A stretch of DNA of 64,000 nucleotides from an uncultured Lachnospiraceae bacterium (lineage in GTDB: Bacteria > Bacillota > Clostridia > Lachnospirales > Lachnospiraceae): contig CAKSBC010000007.1 in NCBI GenBank assembly GCA_934438085.1, positions 1 to 64,000 of the forward strand. The letters run 5' to 3'. Under the pieces are notes generated by a model that was not told where the DNA came from, did no database searches, and worked only from the letters and a program-made list of their open reading frames with translations. The position numbers and the translations under genes were made by a program. Within the stretch, counting starts at the first letter, position 1, and each line of letters starts with the position of its first letter. Below, piece after piece: positions 27,454 through 37,249 of this stretch.

Positions 27454-29009
27454 TGTCCTGTCCTGGTGAGAAGTGATCTTGCCGTCATTTCACTCGGTAC
27501 GTCAAGTCCCATAAGCTCAAGCATTGTAGGTGCTATGTCCGCAAGAACACCGTTTTCTCTTAAGCCAATACCCTTATCTGCATTAAATAGAATGAACGGC
27601 ACAGGGCTTGTGGTATGTGCTGTGTGAGGATTCTTGGTTCCGGGATAGCACATCATATCGGCATTTCCGTGATCGGCACATATAAACATGACTCCGTCCA
27701 CAGCCTTAACCGCATCACATACACGTCCCACGCAGCTGTCCACAGTCTCGACCGCCTTTATTGCCGCGCTCATAACTCCTGTATGTCCAACCATATCTGT
27801 ATTGGCGAAATTACATATTATAGCATCATATCGTTCTGTTTTTATGGCCTCGCAAAGCTTGTCGCATACCTCAACAGCACTCATCTCCGGCAGAAGATCA
27901 TATGTCGCAACATCCTTTCTTGAAGGAACAAGTATTCTGTCCTCGCCTTCATAAGGCTCTTCACGACCACCGTTAAAGAAAAATGTAACATGTGCGTATT
28001 TTTCCGTTTCCGAAATACGCAGCTGTTTCTTTCCGTACTTTGATATATATTCTCCGAAGGTGTTGTTTAAAACTTCTTTTTTAAATGCAACCTGATCATG
28101 CTTTATAGTCTCATCGTACTGAGTAAAGCAGGTATAGTCGACATTGAGTCTCCTTCCTCCGTTTCCTCTGTCAAAATAAGGGAAATCATCATCACAAAAG
28201 GCTCTTGTTATCTGCCTTGCCCTGTCAGGTCTGAAATTGAAGAAGATAATGGAATCATTGTCCTTTATAGTTGCAACAGGCCCGTCTTCGTCCATTATTA
28301 CTGACGGAAGCACAAACTCATCCGTTACTCCGTCAGCATATGAATTAACAAGTACATCTTCGGCAGAGTCAGCCTTAACACCTTCTCCCATTGTCATAGC
28401 TCTGTATGCCTTTTCGATACGATCATAGTTTTTATCTCGATCCATCGCATAATATCGGCCTATAACTGTAGCTATTTTTCCGGTGCCGAGCTCTTTCATC
28501 TTTTTTTCAAGATCCTTGATATACTTCATGCCGCTGGTCGGCGGAGTATCTCTTCCGTCCATAAAGCAATGAACATATACCTTTTTCAAGCCGTTTCTTT
28601 TTGCCAGCTCTAACAGCCCATATAAATGTGAAATATGGCTGTGTATTCCTCCGTCGGACAAAAGTCCGTACAGATGCAGTGCGGAATCATGTTTTCTGCA
28701 ATTTTCTATATTTTCCTTAAATTCAGGTATTTCAAAAAAGCTGCCGTCGGATATACATCTGGATATATGTGTAAGCTCCTGATATATTATACGTCCGGCT
28801 CCCATATTGAGGTGTCCTACCTCTGAGTTGCCCATCTGTCCGTCAGGAAGTCCCACATAGGAACCTGACGCATACCCTTTTACAAAAGGGCATTCCTTCA
28901 TAAGCTTATCAAGGACAGGTGTTTTGGCCGCTTTAAAAGCATTCCCCTCAGATTCTTCTCTAAGCCCCAATCCGTCCATAATGATCAAAACTGCCGGTCT
29001 TTTACTCAT
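27450..29009 (-). CDS. gpmI: 2,3-bisphosphoglycerate-independent phosphoglycerate mutase
   Basis: 519 residues, usual for iPGM. RPAVLIIMDGLGLREESEGN gives the first metal-binding Asp; the phospho-accepting Ser lies in DGQMGNSEVGHLNMGAGRI; FMDGRDTPPTSG, FNFRPDRARQITRA, and the Mn ligands CNFANTDMVGHTG and FICADHGNADMM follow. It interconverts 3- and 2-phosphoglycerate in glycolysis in the cytosol and needs manganese. The C-terminus overlaps comEC. Confidence 0.97.
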   Translation of the reverse strand: MSKRPAVLIIMDGLGLREESEGNAFKAAKTPVLDKLMKECPFVKGYASGSYVGLPDGQMGNSEVGHLNMGAGRIIYQELTHISRCISDGSFFEIPEFKENIENCRKHDSALHLYGLLSDGGIHSHISHLYGLLELAKRNGLKKVYVHCFMDGRDTPPTSGMKYIKDLEKKMKELGTGKIATVIGRYYAMDRDKNYDRIEKAYRAMTMGEGVKADSAEDVLVNSYADGVTDEFVLPSVIMDEDGPVATIKDNDSIIFFNFRPDRARQITRAFCDDDFPYFDRGNGGRRLNVDYTCFTQYDETIKHDQVAFKKEVLNNTFGEYISKYGKKQLRISETEKYAHVTFFFNGGREEPYEGEDRILVPSRKDVATYDLLPEMSAVEVCDKLCEAIKTERYDAIICNFANTDMVGHTGVMSAAIKAVETVDSCVGRVCDAVKAVDGVMFICADHGNADMMCYPGTKNPHTAHTTSPVPFILFNADKGIGLRENGVLADIAPTMLELMGLDVPSEMTARSLLTRTGQ

Positions 29010-29168
29010 TACTTGCCTCTTAAAAATTAAAATGAATATTTATTTGGAAAAACGATGCTGCCCGCATCCCTCTCCCGTTACCAATGAAAATATTATGCAA
29101 AACACTGCTATTTTAGCATAGGCACAAATAAAGTGAAAGCCGATATTAATTTGCATAAACCGCTATGC

Positions 29169-29174
29169 TATAAT
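29169..29174 (+). promoter_or_regulatory. Extended -10 promoter abutting uvrB
   Basis: TGCTATAAT (extended -10 form, TATAAT at 29169-29174) ends only seven bases before the uvrB ATG at 29182. No good -35 stands 17 bases upstream (TTAATT). Transcription would start at or within a base or two of the start codon. Confidence 0.55.
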
Positions 29175-29181
29175 GTTATCC

Positions 29182-31167
29182 ATGGCAGACTTTATTTTAC
29201 ATTCGGAATATGAACCTACGGGCGACCAGCCCCAGGCAATAGATGAACTTGTTGCCGGCTTTAAGGCCGGTAATCAATTTCAGACACTTTTAGGTGCTAC
29301 CGGTTCTGGTAAAACCTTTACGATGGCCAATGTCATCAAAAAGCTCGGTAAGCCTACATTGATCATAGCTCACAATAAAACCTTAGCCGCACAGCTTTAC
29401 GGAGAATTTAAGGAGTTTTTTCCTGAAAATGCAGTTGAATATTTTGTCTCCTACTATGATTATTACCAGCCTGAAGCATATGTGCCGTCAACAGACACCT
29501 ATATCGAAAAGGACTCAGCTATAAACGATGAGATCGATAAGCTGAGGCATTCCGCCACCGCAGCGCTTTCCGAACGCGATGACGTTATTATAGTTGCGTC
29601 GGTTTCATGTATATACGGTCTCGGATCTCCTATCGATTATAAAAATATGACTGTATCCTTACGTCCGGGACAAAATCATGATATGCGTGATGTAATGCGA
29701 AGATTGGTCGATATGCAGTATTCACGCAATGAAATCGATTTTAAACGAGGCTCATTCAGAGTCCACGGTGACGTTCTTGAAATATATCCATCCTATTCCG
29801 GTGGCGAGGCTTACAGAGTAGAATTCTTCGGTGATGAAATAGACAGGATCACCTCTATCGATTCTGTGACCGGACATGTACGTGCCGAGCTTAATCACTG
29901 CATCGTATTTCCGGCATCTCACTATGTAGTTCCTAAGGAACAGATGGAACGAGCTTGTACTGCAATCCTTGCCGAGATGGAAGAAAGAGTAAAGTATTTT
30001 CGTTCTGAGGACCGTTTTATTGAAGCTCAGCGTATCGAAGAGCGTACAAATTTTGATGTTGAGATGCTTCGTGAAACCGGAATATGCTCCGGCATTGAAA
30101 ACTATTCAAGACATCTTGCAGGCTCTCCGGCAGGTGCTCCTCCATATACGCTTATGGATTACTTCCCGCAGGATTTCCTTATCATTGTTGACGAGTCACA
30201 TATTGCACTCCCTCAGGTACGCGGAATGTATGCCGGGGATCACTCCAGAAAAAGTGTCCTTGTAGACTACGGCTTCAGACTCCCTTCAGCATTAGACAAC
30301 AGGCCTCTTAACTTTGCGGAATTCGAACAGAAGATAGATCAAATGCTTTTCGTTTCCGCTACTCCTAATGTCTACGAGGCTGAACACGAGCTTCTGCGTG
30401 CAGAACAGATAATACGACCAACAGGTCTTCTGGATCCTCTCTGCGAAATACATCCGGTTCAGGGACAGATAGATGATCTTATCAGTGAGATAAATAAAGT
30501 TACCAAAACCGGTGATAAGGTACTTGTCACCACTCTCACGAAAAAGATGGCCGAGGATCTCACTAAGTATATGCAGGATATAGGTATAAGGGTCCGTTAT
30601 CTGCACTCTGATATCGATACTCTTGAACGAAGCGAGATCATCCGTGATATGCGACTCAATGAATTCGATGTCCTCGTAGGCATCAACCTTCTTCGTGAAG
30701 GCCTTGATATCCCTGAGGTCTCACTTGTTGCAATTCTCGATGCCGATAAAGAAGGCTTCTTAAGAAGCGAGACTTCACTCATTCAGACCATAGGTCGTGC
30801 CGCCCGTAATGAAAACGGTCACGTCATTATGTACGCCGATAAAATAACTGACTCTATGCAAAAAGCGCTTGATGAAACTAACAGGCGCCGCCGCATACAG
30901 AACGACTATAATATCGAACACGGAATAACTCCTCGATCCATAAAGAAAGCTGTCCGTGAGCTTATGACTATTTCAAAAGCTGTCGAAACCGGAACCCGCG
31001 GAACTGATGATAAGGATATCGAATCAATGAATACACGTGAGCTTAAAGCTCTTGAAACCGCTCTTAATAAGCGTATGCGTGCTGCTGCCGCAGAGCTTAA
31101 TTTTGAAGAGGCAATTGCCTTGAGAGACAAACTCACAGAGGTTAAAAAAGCCCTCTATGAAACCTGA
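29182..31167 (+). CDS. uvrB: UvrABC excinuclease subunit B
   Basis: 661 residues from [10 protein letters not shown]; an ATG three codons earlier overlaps the -10 box. Walker A is [17 protein letters not shown]. The beta-hairpin region [20 protein letters not shown] inserts into damaged DNA. Helicase motifs include [18 protein letters not shown] and [16 protein letters not shown]. The C-terminal UVR domain ([20 protein letters not shown]) binds UvrC. It verifies lesions in nucleotide excision repair. No ribosome site is visible, and the promoter abuts the start, suggesting leaderless mRNA. No SOS box was found. Its 3' end overlaps the convergent secreted-protein gene by 13 bases. Confidence 0.97.
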   Translation: MADFILHSEYEPTGDQPQAIDELVAGFKAGNQFQTLLGATGSGKTFTMANVIKKLGKPTLIIAHNKTLAAQLYGEFKEFFPENAVEYFVSYYDYYQPEAYVPSTDTYIEKDSAINDEIDKLRHSATAALSERDDVIIVASVSCIYGLGSPIDYKNMTVSLRPGQNHDMRDVMRRLVDMQYSRNEIDFKRGSFRVHGDVLEIYPSYSGGEAYRVEFFGDEIDRITSIDSVTGHVRAELNHCIVFPASHYVVPKEQMERACTAILAEMEERVKYFRSEDRFIEAQRIEERTNFDVEMLRETGICSGIENYSRHLAGSPAGAPPYTLMDYFPQDFLIIVDESHIALPQVRGMYAGDHSRKSVLVDYGFRLPSALDNRPLNFAEFEQKIDQMLFVSATPNVYEAEHELLRAEQIIRPTGLLDPLCEIHPVQGQIDDLISEINKVTKTGDKVLVTTLTKKMAEDLTKYMQDIGIRVRYLHSDIDTLERSEIIRDMRLNEFDVLVGINLLREGLDIPEVSLVAILDADKEGFLRSETSLIQTIGRAARNENGHVIMYADKITDSMQKALDETNRRRRIQNDYNIEHGITPRSIKKAVRELMTISKAVETGTRGTDDKDIESMNTRELKALETALNKRMRAAAAELNFEEAIALRDKLTEVKKALYET

Positions 31168-32363
31168 ATAACTCTGTAACCTTTATGTATATAGCCTTTT
31201 CTTTCCTTTAACGGAAGGAGGAGGCTATCATCATATTTAAGCAGATACTCATCCTCATCATCCGATATTGTATAAGTTATAGGTTCATATATTATGCTTA
31301 TGCTTCCGCCGTCATTTGGTATAGTCACAGGCTCCGGTTTTTTATAGCCATTTATCAATTTTGGCTGATATTCTAAGCCCGGTGCAAGTTCAAGCTCCTC
31401 ACTTAAGGTTCTGTTATTAAGCTCATAGTTAAGCGTCACCTTTACAAGGCTTTTATATCCGCATAAAGAACATGTACCGTCAACAATATTATGGCTAAGC
31501 TGTTTACTAAAGCCGCAGTTATTGCATTTTGCAATATGTCCTCCTGCTCCGTTTTGGCTGTAGCTCCAGGCTGTGTGGCCGCAGGATGCCTGCTTATATA
31601 CAGACCAGAAATTGGTTACATTAAAATCATTATTATCTGCCGCTGACCAGTCTCCGTCCTTCCATCCGCCTGCTAAATACCTGAATCTTCCGGTTGCAAA
31701 CGATGACACTCTTCCAGCATCAACTGTCACATATCCCTTAAGTATAAGATGCCTGCTGTAAGGCGTATCTCCGCCGGTTCTTGTAAAGCTTGTCACATTA
31801 ACGCTTCCCACACGAGAAGATACTTTAGAAGCATTATTTGCATTCGTACATTCTAAAACGTTGGATGGATTACTGCTGGTCTTACTAAAGCCGAATGTGT
31901 ATTTAGGTGCAAAGCTGTCAGCACCGCCACCGATTGCATAAAAATCAATATCAAATGAAAGAATTATGTTTGAACCGTTGTAGGATGCTGTCCAATAGTG
32001 TCTCTCCCAGTCTACATAAAGCGTTTTATACATAGACGCAGGCTCAATGAGCATGTTGTCAGTAAAGCTTTTTTTCAAAGATGCCGTTGCTTTCATATCA
32101 TCAAAAAGTATTCTGTCGTCGAAAGTATCTTCATCAGACACTGTTCCGTCGTCTGACATATCCTCACCTAATGGCACCCTATCGTTTATCAAAAGATCTT
32201 TTTCAGTTGGATATTCTTCTTTTGTAGCAGTATACATTTTATTAATTAAATCAGTTTCTTTTGCAGACGAAATATTCGCAGAACCTTTGACTGTAAAGAT
32301 ACATAATGCAAAAATACTCGCTGTTAGAACAGCAGCCATGGAACGGCTTATTGAGCTGTTCAT
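31155..32363 (-). CDS. Secreted protein of unknown function, end of SipW locus
   Basis: 402 residues from ATG 32363 (AGGAGGGG upstream). The signal-like N-terminus [20 protein letters not shown] is followed by a polar region, then a possible beta-rich domain (residues ~100-235; [40 protein letters not shown]). A short Cys cluster ([25 protein letters not shown]) looks like a zinc ribbon of the kind found in large surface proteins. The C-terminus has a repeat-like [20 protein letters not shown] domain. I recognise no enzyme. It is the sixth gene of the locus, two bases after its neighbour. The C-terminus overlaps the end of uvrB. Confidence 0.8.
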   Translation of the reverse strand: MNSSISRSMAAVLTASIFALCIFTVKGSANISSAKETDLINKMYTATKEEYPTEKDLLINDRVPLGEDMSDDGTVSDEDTFDDRILFDDMKATASLKKSFTDNMLIEPASMYKTLYVDWERHYWTASYNGSNIILSFDIDFYAIGGGADSFAPKYTFGFSKTSSNPSNVLECTNANNASKVSSRVGSVNVTSFTRTGGDTPYSRHLILKGYVTVDAGRVSSFATGRFRYLAGGWKDGDWSAADNNDFNVTNFWSVYKQASCGHTAWSYSQNGAGGHIAKCNNCGFSKQLSHNIVDGTCSLCGYKSLVKVTLNYELNNRTLSEELELAPGLEYQPKLINGYKKPEPVTIPNDGGSISIIYEPITYTISDDEDEYLLKYDDSLLLPLKERKGYIHKGYRVIQVS

Positions 32364-32364
32364 C

Positions 32365-33525
32365 TTAAGCCCCTCCTTCTGTTTTATTATTATCAGATCT
32401 TGCACTTTCACTTACTTTTATATCTGCCTTATTACCATCTATCAGGATACCTGTATCCAGGATTTTAGGAAGTGAATATACTGTGAGCTTTGTCTCATAT
32501 TCAATAAAACTATTACTATTTTCAGTCTGCTCATTTCCGCTGCCGCCTACCCCGACCCGGCATTTAACAAGCATTCCGTCATCAATGCTTTTTAGCTTTG
32601 ACAAAAGACAGGTCTCACCTTTTTCTGAAAGCATTGTATATCCGTTATCACCTGTTCTTTTTACAAACCATGTGTAATCCTTAGCATTGCTGGTTTCAGC
32701 AGTAAGCATAATCCTCCCGTACTGATATTTTGTTGTTCCGTGTCTTGCACTGTAAGCTTTTGCATCCGGGCAACTATCTAAATATTCGATAGCTTTATTG
32801 CAAACATTGTCCCTGTCCCAAATATCAAGCTTTGCACCCTCATCAGTTAATGTCTTATCCAGGGCTTCATTACCGTCACCGGGATCACAGGGTTTGTTCT
32901 TCCTCCACATTGCTCTGATAATGCATGCTCCGTTATTATCTACATCTGCAAGCTCTCTATCCTCTGTATAGGCGGTGTCTATCAGAAATCTAACCTCATC
33001 TGAAACGATTTCATCTCCTTTAATGCCTGCTTCCATAGGTTTATTATTAGATTTTACTCCATCTACCACAGCAGATGATTTCAAAACGTGATTTCCGCGT
33101 ATATACCAGCCTGTAAAAGCACTGTCCTTAAGTTTCGGTACTGCCTGAGCAGAAGTAACCCTTCCTATAGCATCATTCAGAAGCTCTCCGTAATAAATGC
33201 TTCCGTTCTTTTTGTTATCTCCATCAGGAAATGCTCCGTCTCCTGCATCAAGGACAAAGTCAAAGTGCTTAGCTTCGAAGCAATTTTCAAGTGTAATAAC
33301 AGCTCCGTTGATTTCTGCAAGATTTTTCACGAAGCTGTCAGCTTTAAAATAATCTCCTTTTTGAACAATTCCTATAAGCGGATCTGACTCGATTCCTTCA
33401 CCTGTGATTCCCGCAAAGCTTTCATCACAGGTCACGCAGATAAAGCCCATCATAAGAAACATAAGCACACCCGCTTTAACAGCCTTTTGAATAACAATAT
33501 GTAAAGACTCCTTGCTGTTATTCAT
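32365..33525 (-). CDS. Secreted protein of unknown function, SipW locus
   Basis: 386 residues from ATG 33525, with GGAGG nine bases upstream inside the preceding gene. The signal segment is AGVLMFLMMGFICVTCDESFAG. The mature part is Asp/Lys-rich with short beta-like stretches (SAFTGWYIRGNHVLK, KDYTWFVKRTGDNGYTML, SFIEYETKLTVYSL) and no membrane anchor or sorting signal. A segment with several Cys (CIIRAMWRKNKPCDPG, NVCNKAIEYLDSC) could form disulfides or bind metal. No family recognised. Overlap of eight bases with the upstream TasA-like gene shows coupled translation and suggests a shared surface structure. Confidence 0.8.
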   Translation of the reverse strand: MNNSKESLHIVIQKAVKAGVLMFLMMGFICVTCDESFAGITGEGIESDPLIGIVQKGDYFKADSFVKNLAEINGAVITLENCFEAKHFDFVLDAGDGAFPDGDNKKNGSIYYGELLNDAIGRVTSAQAVPKLKDSAFTGWYIRGNHVLKSSAVVDGVKSNNKPMEAGIKGDEIVSDEVRFLIDTAYTEDRELADVDNNGACIIRAMWRKNKPCDPGDGNEALDKTLTDEGAKLDIWDRDNVCNKAIEYLDSCPDAKAYSARHGTTKYQYGRIMLTAETSNAKDYTWFVKRTGDNGYTMLSEKGETCLLSKLKSIDDGMLVKCRVGVGGSGNEQTENSNSFIEYETKLTVYSLPKILDTGILIDGNKADIKVSESARSDNNKTEGGA

Positions 33526-34447
33526 ACTCAAAGTCCTCCGTTCTGCATTCAAGTTCATCAGCATTTATTTCGAATATATATCGCTTTGATGATATATAGC
33601 CGGCTTCATTTTCCACCTCATATCTCACACTCAAGCCATCTGATATATTGTATTTATTTATAGTTAGCTCTAATATTTTATTTATACTTATCATCTTTTC
33701 ACTTGTGTCGGATATTTTTGCATACCATTTATAGCTTACACCGTTTGACGTTGTCTTTTCTATCTGAGGTTCCAGACTAACTGAATAATATCTCGTACCG
33801 CCTTCTTCATCAGATTCTGATGCACCGTCACGCTTTGTTATAAGTTCACTGAAGCCTTTTATTTCCCCTGATAAACCATTCTCGTTTGTAATAGCGCCAT
33901 ACAGTTTTTCTGAGCTAATTCCGCTTTCAATAAGTGTTTCGTTTCCTTTTTTCTGCACTGCTGCAAGTGAAAATTCATATCCGAATTTTAGCTGGTTAGT
34001 TCCGCTGTACTTTACTACAGTGATATGGTAGTTTTTTTCTATTACATCGCCGGGCTTAAGCAAATTTATATCCGAATACAGTATTCCGCTTCCGGATGAA
34101 TCTATGCAGATGTCATTTTTACCGTCAGAAATTCTGATAATGTCATCTTTATCCATTCCGCTAATAAATGTTTTCAGTGAAGGTACTGCATATGCTGCTA
34201 TATCTCCGTCATACTTAGTACTAAAGCTTATATCAAAGCTTTCACCCTCTTCCAATGGAAGGAGTCTGTTATTTTGTGAGCTTAAGTCAGAGCTTATCCC
34301 TTCTGAGCTTCCAAAAGAAATATCAGCGGCTTTCACCAGACAGGTTTCATGGCTTATCATAGCTTCATAGTAAGCAGCGGCAGCTGTGGCACTGACCGCT
34401 GCTGTAAAAATGGCACAAGGCAAAATCAGACTCTTAAATTTCCTCAT
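33518..34447 (-). CDS. TasA/camelysin-like SipW substrate candidate 2
   Basis: 309 residues. The N-terminus MRKFKSLILPCAIFTAAVSA followed by TAAAAYYEAMISHETCLVKA resembles SipW-dependent signal peptides: short basic part, hydrophobic core, Ala-x-Ala-Tyr before the mature protein. The rest (DISFGSSEG, LPLEEGESFDISFSTKYDGD) looks like the jelly-roll of TasA/camelysin with an extra ~100-residue C-terminal domain. In Bacillus, SipW cuts TasA and TapA, which make biofilm fibres. This is the second of two such genes here, coupled to the first by ATGA overlap. Fibre formation is inference. Confidence 0.65.
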   Translation of the reverse strand: MRKFKSLILPCAIFTAAVSATAAAAYYEAMISHETCLVKAADISFGSSEGISSDLSSQNNRLLPLEEGESFDISFSTKYDGDIAAYAVPSLKTFISGMDKDDIIRISDGKNDICIDSSGSGILYSDINLLKPGDVIEKNYHITVVKYSGTNQLKFGYEFSLAAVQKKGNETLIESGISSEKLYGAITNENGLSGEIKGFSELITKRDGASESDEEGGTRYYSVSLEPQIEKTTSNGVSYKWYAKISDTSEKMISINKILELTINKYNISDGLSVRYEVENEAGYISSKRYIFEINADELECRTEDFEYE

Positions 34448-35136
34448 TTCTTACTTGCGATGCTTATCCAATCATCGCCCTCTTCTCTGTTTCTGTGCTG
34501 TATAGCATATGTGCTGACATCTATCGAAGCAGATGCGCCCTTGAAATCATTTTCAGTTTTATCACTCAGAACAAGCTTGTATTTATACTGCTGCTCCGTA
34601 TTGATCTCGCCTTCAGCGCTTTCCTTTTGTCTGCTTCCCGCTAAAGTCTTTTCATCCGTCAGTATATACTCAACCTTTTTAAAGGTGCCTCCCTCTGATA
34701 TTTCTGACTCTGAAAGAGCTGTTCCGTTATCCTTATAGCATTTTTTTGTATATCCCTTTATCTCATTTCCAAATTCATCTGCAATCAGGAATTCAGATCC
34801 TCCCTTTTTCATGTCCTCTGTGGAAGTTATTGTTATAACCTGTTTGATATCAACAGAAATATCCCCTGAATTAATGACTTTAAAATTAAAATCTCTGCTT
34901 TCTCCCGGAAGATATGCATCAGCCTGCTCAAGTCCCAAACTGTCAGAATCATATCTTACGCCTATAGTCATCGCGCTCACTTCCTGATTCAAGCTTATCT
35001 TATCCGTCCAATATGCCGATGAGGCTGCCGCTGTTCCGATAAGGCACAGCGCTGCCGCTGCAACTGAAAATGTTTTTACTGCATGCTTATTGATGTCTCT
35101 TTTTACTGAATTATGTTTATTAAATATTTTTCTCAT
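34444..35136 (-). CDS. TasA/camelysin-like SipW substrate candidate 1
   Basis: 230 residues. The basic N-terminus (MRKIFNKHNSVKRDINKHAV) is followed by the hydrophobic core FSVAAAALCLIGTAAASSAY and WTDK, a typical SipW-type signal in which cleavage falls just before the aromatic Trp/Asp motif. The mature sequence (VSAMTIGVRYD, DAYLPGESRDFNFKVINSGD, ISVDIKQVITI) fits the TasA/camelysin beta-sandwich; a shared feature is the phrase on being unconstrained 'excess' load, PGES...FKVINSGD. It lies 14 bases after the signal peptidase gene, as tasA follows sipW in Bacillus. It is probably the main fibre or surface subunit. Confidence 0.72.
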   Translation of the reverse strand: MRKIFNKHNSVKRDINKHAVKTFSVAAAALCLIGTAAASSAYWTDKISLNQEVSAMTIGVRYDSDSLGLEQADAYLPGESRDFNFKVINSGDISVDIKQVITITSTEDMKKGGSEFLIADEFGNEIKGYTKKCYKDNGTALSESEISEGGTFKKVEYILTDEKTLAGSRQKESAEGEINTEQQYKYKLVLSDKTENDFKGASASIDVSTYAIQHRNREEGDDWISIASKK

Positions 35137-35150
35137 AAATTCTCCTGTTT

Positions 35151-35603
35151 TTAAAAAATCTTTACAACAATTCCTCTAATGTCTTCGGGATCAAGTCTTT
35201 CTATATCCTCTATACTGTTGGCATCGCCTTTTGTTATAAGAAAAGCCCTTGCGCCGCTCTTATAAGCTTCTGCATCTTCTCCTACAAGTCTGTGAGTGAC
35301 ATATCCTGCCGGAGTTTCGAATGTTATTATGTCTCCGTTTTCAACATCCTCATATTTTGCTTTTCTGATGACTATGATAGAGCCTGTCCTTATTGTAGGT
35401 TCCATCGAGCCGCTCTCTATATAAACAAGCTTATGCTCTGCTAAAAATGTCATTTCTCCGCTTGTACGCTCATTTATATTGATATATGCGCAGCCTATCG
35501 TTATCAGGATCGCAGTGACAGTTACAACGGCCGATATACATTCTGCAATAAGCGCGCAATACTGCTTCATCTTATTTTTTATTTTTGGCTTTACCTTATC
35601 CAT
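35151..35603 (-). CDS. SipW-like (ER-type) signal peptidase I
   Basis: 150 residues. One N-terminal membrane helix (CISAVVTVTAILITIGCAYI) is followed by the S24/S26 fold. The nucleophile lies in IESGSMEPTIRTGSIIVI. GYVTHRLVGED carries His where ordinary bacterial signal peptidases have Lys, the mark of the ER/SipW type. ITKGDANSIED holds the acidic residue. It should remove SipW-type signal peptides at the outer membrane face of the cell membrane. Its start lies inside the last 13 bases of the wall-binding gene, and the TasA-like genes follow. Confidence 0.92.
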   Translation of the reverse strand: MDKVKPKIKNKMKQYCALIAECISAVVTVTAILITIGCAYININERTSGEMTFLAEHKLVYIESGSMEPTIRTGSIIVIRKAKYEDVENGDIITFETPAGYVTHRLVGEDAEAYKSGARAFLITKGDANSIEDIERLDPEDIRGIVVKIF

Positions 35604-37132
35604 CTTCCGTCATTGCCTACTCTGTATCCGTCCGGTGTTTTCTCATTCTTAAACATTGAGCCGTAGCATCTGTAGCCCAACTTGTCATAAAGCCATCTGC
35701 CTGCAGCAGTGTTAAAGAACCAGTTTTGCCTGTAGGTATCCTTAAGTGACGCAAAGTAATAATAGTCTATCGGCTGATTCTTTTTATCCCTGAAGCCAAT
35801 CCATCCTGTATGCATTTTTGCATCAAGCTCACTTGTATAATAGATTGCTTTGTCCTCGGAATCCTTGATCCAGCCCGCTTCTATTGCTCCCAGATCTCCG
35901 TCTGAAACCTCATGAGAATGATACCATACGTCATTTTCTCTTTTGATCCAGCCTATGCAAAGTCTTCCCTCATCATCAAAGAAATACCAGCAATACTCAC
36001 CGCTGTTGTTTTTGTATGGATTCTTTATAAACGCAAAGCCTGATTTAATGTAACTTCCGCCGTTTAAGATATACCTCCAAAAGCCTTCCTCATCCTGCTC
36101 CCAGCTTCCGCTGTCAATTCCCTTTGTAAGCGTAATGTCTGGTTTGTCATAGGTTATTTCTGCTCCGCCTCCTGAAACACTATGATTTCCAAAAAAATCA
36201 CTTATACAATAATCATGCTTTGCTGAATTTGTTCCTGATGAGCTATCTCCGCCTTCAAAAATGAAATTTCTGTCAAAACGGCTTCCCGTAACTATATTTC
36301 CTTCCTCTGAAACACCGTTTGAATCACCATTGTTTTTGTTTTGTTCTGATGCTCCGGATGAGGAAGTACCGGTATGATATCCCTTGTTTCCGGTTCCTCC
36401 TGAACCTGCTCCGGATGATGATCCGTGTCCTCCCGGCCTAGAATTTCCTCCCGGCTTAGATACTCCTCCGGATAAATCACCACTTGACGTTGAACCGTTT
36501 CCTGATGACGTACCTCCGCCTGACGCTGTGCTTCCGCTTCCGCTTGAGCCTCCCGAACCTGTGCTGCCTCCGGTAGTGCCGGTATTTCCGGTAGAGCTTC
36601 CGCCGGCACCTTCCGATGGTTTACCTTCTCCTGATGATACAGCATCACTTTTAAAGGTAAGCTGCAGATCAAAATTCGCTTTTTTACCTGCTATTCTTTG
36701 ATCCGCCGATTTTGGAAGTGACAGCTCAAGAGTGAATCTTTTTGTTTTTCCGGAATTTTGCGGTCCTATAGATACGGCTGTGTCTTTAGCTAAGCCGTTA
36801 TAAAGGATCGTTCCCTTCTCATCAGAAATTTTCAAAAGCAAGGCATCATAGAGCTCATTCGCAGTATCCGATGAGCATCTGACATCATAATAAATAGACT
36901 TATTAAGCCCGTTTTGTATGATCAGATCGGCAGTTTCATTGCTGCCGGGCATCACGGGTTTTTCAAATAAGCTGCTGCCTGTTATCTCACGTTTTATACT
37001 TCCGGAGTCATTAAACAGACGGATTTTTCCGTCTGCTGCATCCGTACGCATACATGAGCCCAAGGCAATCATGCTTACAGAAGCCGTCAGGAAAAATAAG
37101 CGCAGTTTACCCATGCTCAGTTCCCTATTCAT
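35591..37132 (-). CDS. Wall-binding scaffold protein, first gene of the SipW locus
   Basis: 513 residues from ATG 37132, eight bases after GGAAAGGA. A signal peptide (LRLFFLTASVSMIALGSC) leads to a beta domain at ~35-160 (EKPVMPGSNETADLIIQNGL, SIYYDVRCSS) that resembles the TasA-like fold. Residues ~165-290 are a Gly/Ser/Thr-rich flexible stalk. The C-terminus (from ~370) carries repeats of choline/cell-wall-binding type: EGFWRYIL, YCWYFFDDEGRLCIGWIKRE, AGWIKDSEDKAIYYTSE, TGWIGFRDK. It would sit on the wall and hold or nucleate the SipW products, an analogue of TapA; that role is inferred from order and domains. Confidence 0.75.
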   Translation of the reverse strand: MNRELSMGKLRLFFLTASVSMIALGSCMRTDAADGKIRLFNDSGSIKREITGSSLFEKPVMPGSNETADLIIQNGLNKSIYYDVRCSSDTANELYDALLLKISDEKGTILYNGLAKDTAVSIGPQNSGKTKRFTLELSLPKSADQRIAGKKANFDLQLTFKSDAVSSGEGKPSEGAGGSSTGNTGTTGGSTGSGGSSGSGSTASGGGTSSGNGSTSSGDLSGGVSKPGGNSRPGGHGSSSGAGSGGTGNKGYHTGTSSSGASEQNKNNGDSNGVSEEGNIVTGSRFDRNFIFEGGDSSSGTNSAKHDYCISDFFGNHSVSGGGAEITYDKPDITLTKGIDSGSWEQDEEGFWRYILNGGSYIKSGFAFIKNPYKNNSGEYCWYFFDDEGRLCIGWIKRENDVWYHSHEVSDGDLGAIEAGWIKDSEDKAIYYTSELDAKMHTGWIGFRDKKNQPIDYYYFASLKDTYRQNWFFNTAAGRWLYDKLGYRCYGSMFKNEKTPDGYRVGNDGRWIR

Positions 37133-37220
37133 ATTCTTTTGTCCTTTCCTCTGAAAAAAACGAAAACAGACCGCTGATTTAAGAAACTCAGATTTTAGAT
37201 TTGTTTTTCGAGTACTGCCT

Positions 37221-37249
37221 ATTGTAGTAGTCATCAAAAAAATCGTCAA
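37221..37249 (-). promoter_or_regulatory. Promoter of the SipW/TasA-like locus
   Basis: Minus strand TTGACG (37249-37244), 17 bases, TACAAT (37226-37221), about 90 bases before the scaffold gene. The -35 box is part of the 3' arm of the kinase-gene terminator and the T-run forms the spacer. Confidence 0.75.

Noticed and set aside
29100..29181. LexA/SOS box at uvrB
   Set aside because: No GAAC-N4-GTTC-type or similar palindrome is present upstream of the start.
36384..36701. Proline-rich plus-strand frame
   Set aside because: It is the complement of the Gly/Ser-rich stalk of the wall-binding scaffold gene.
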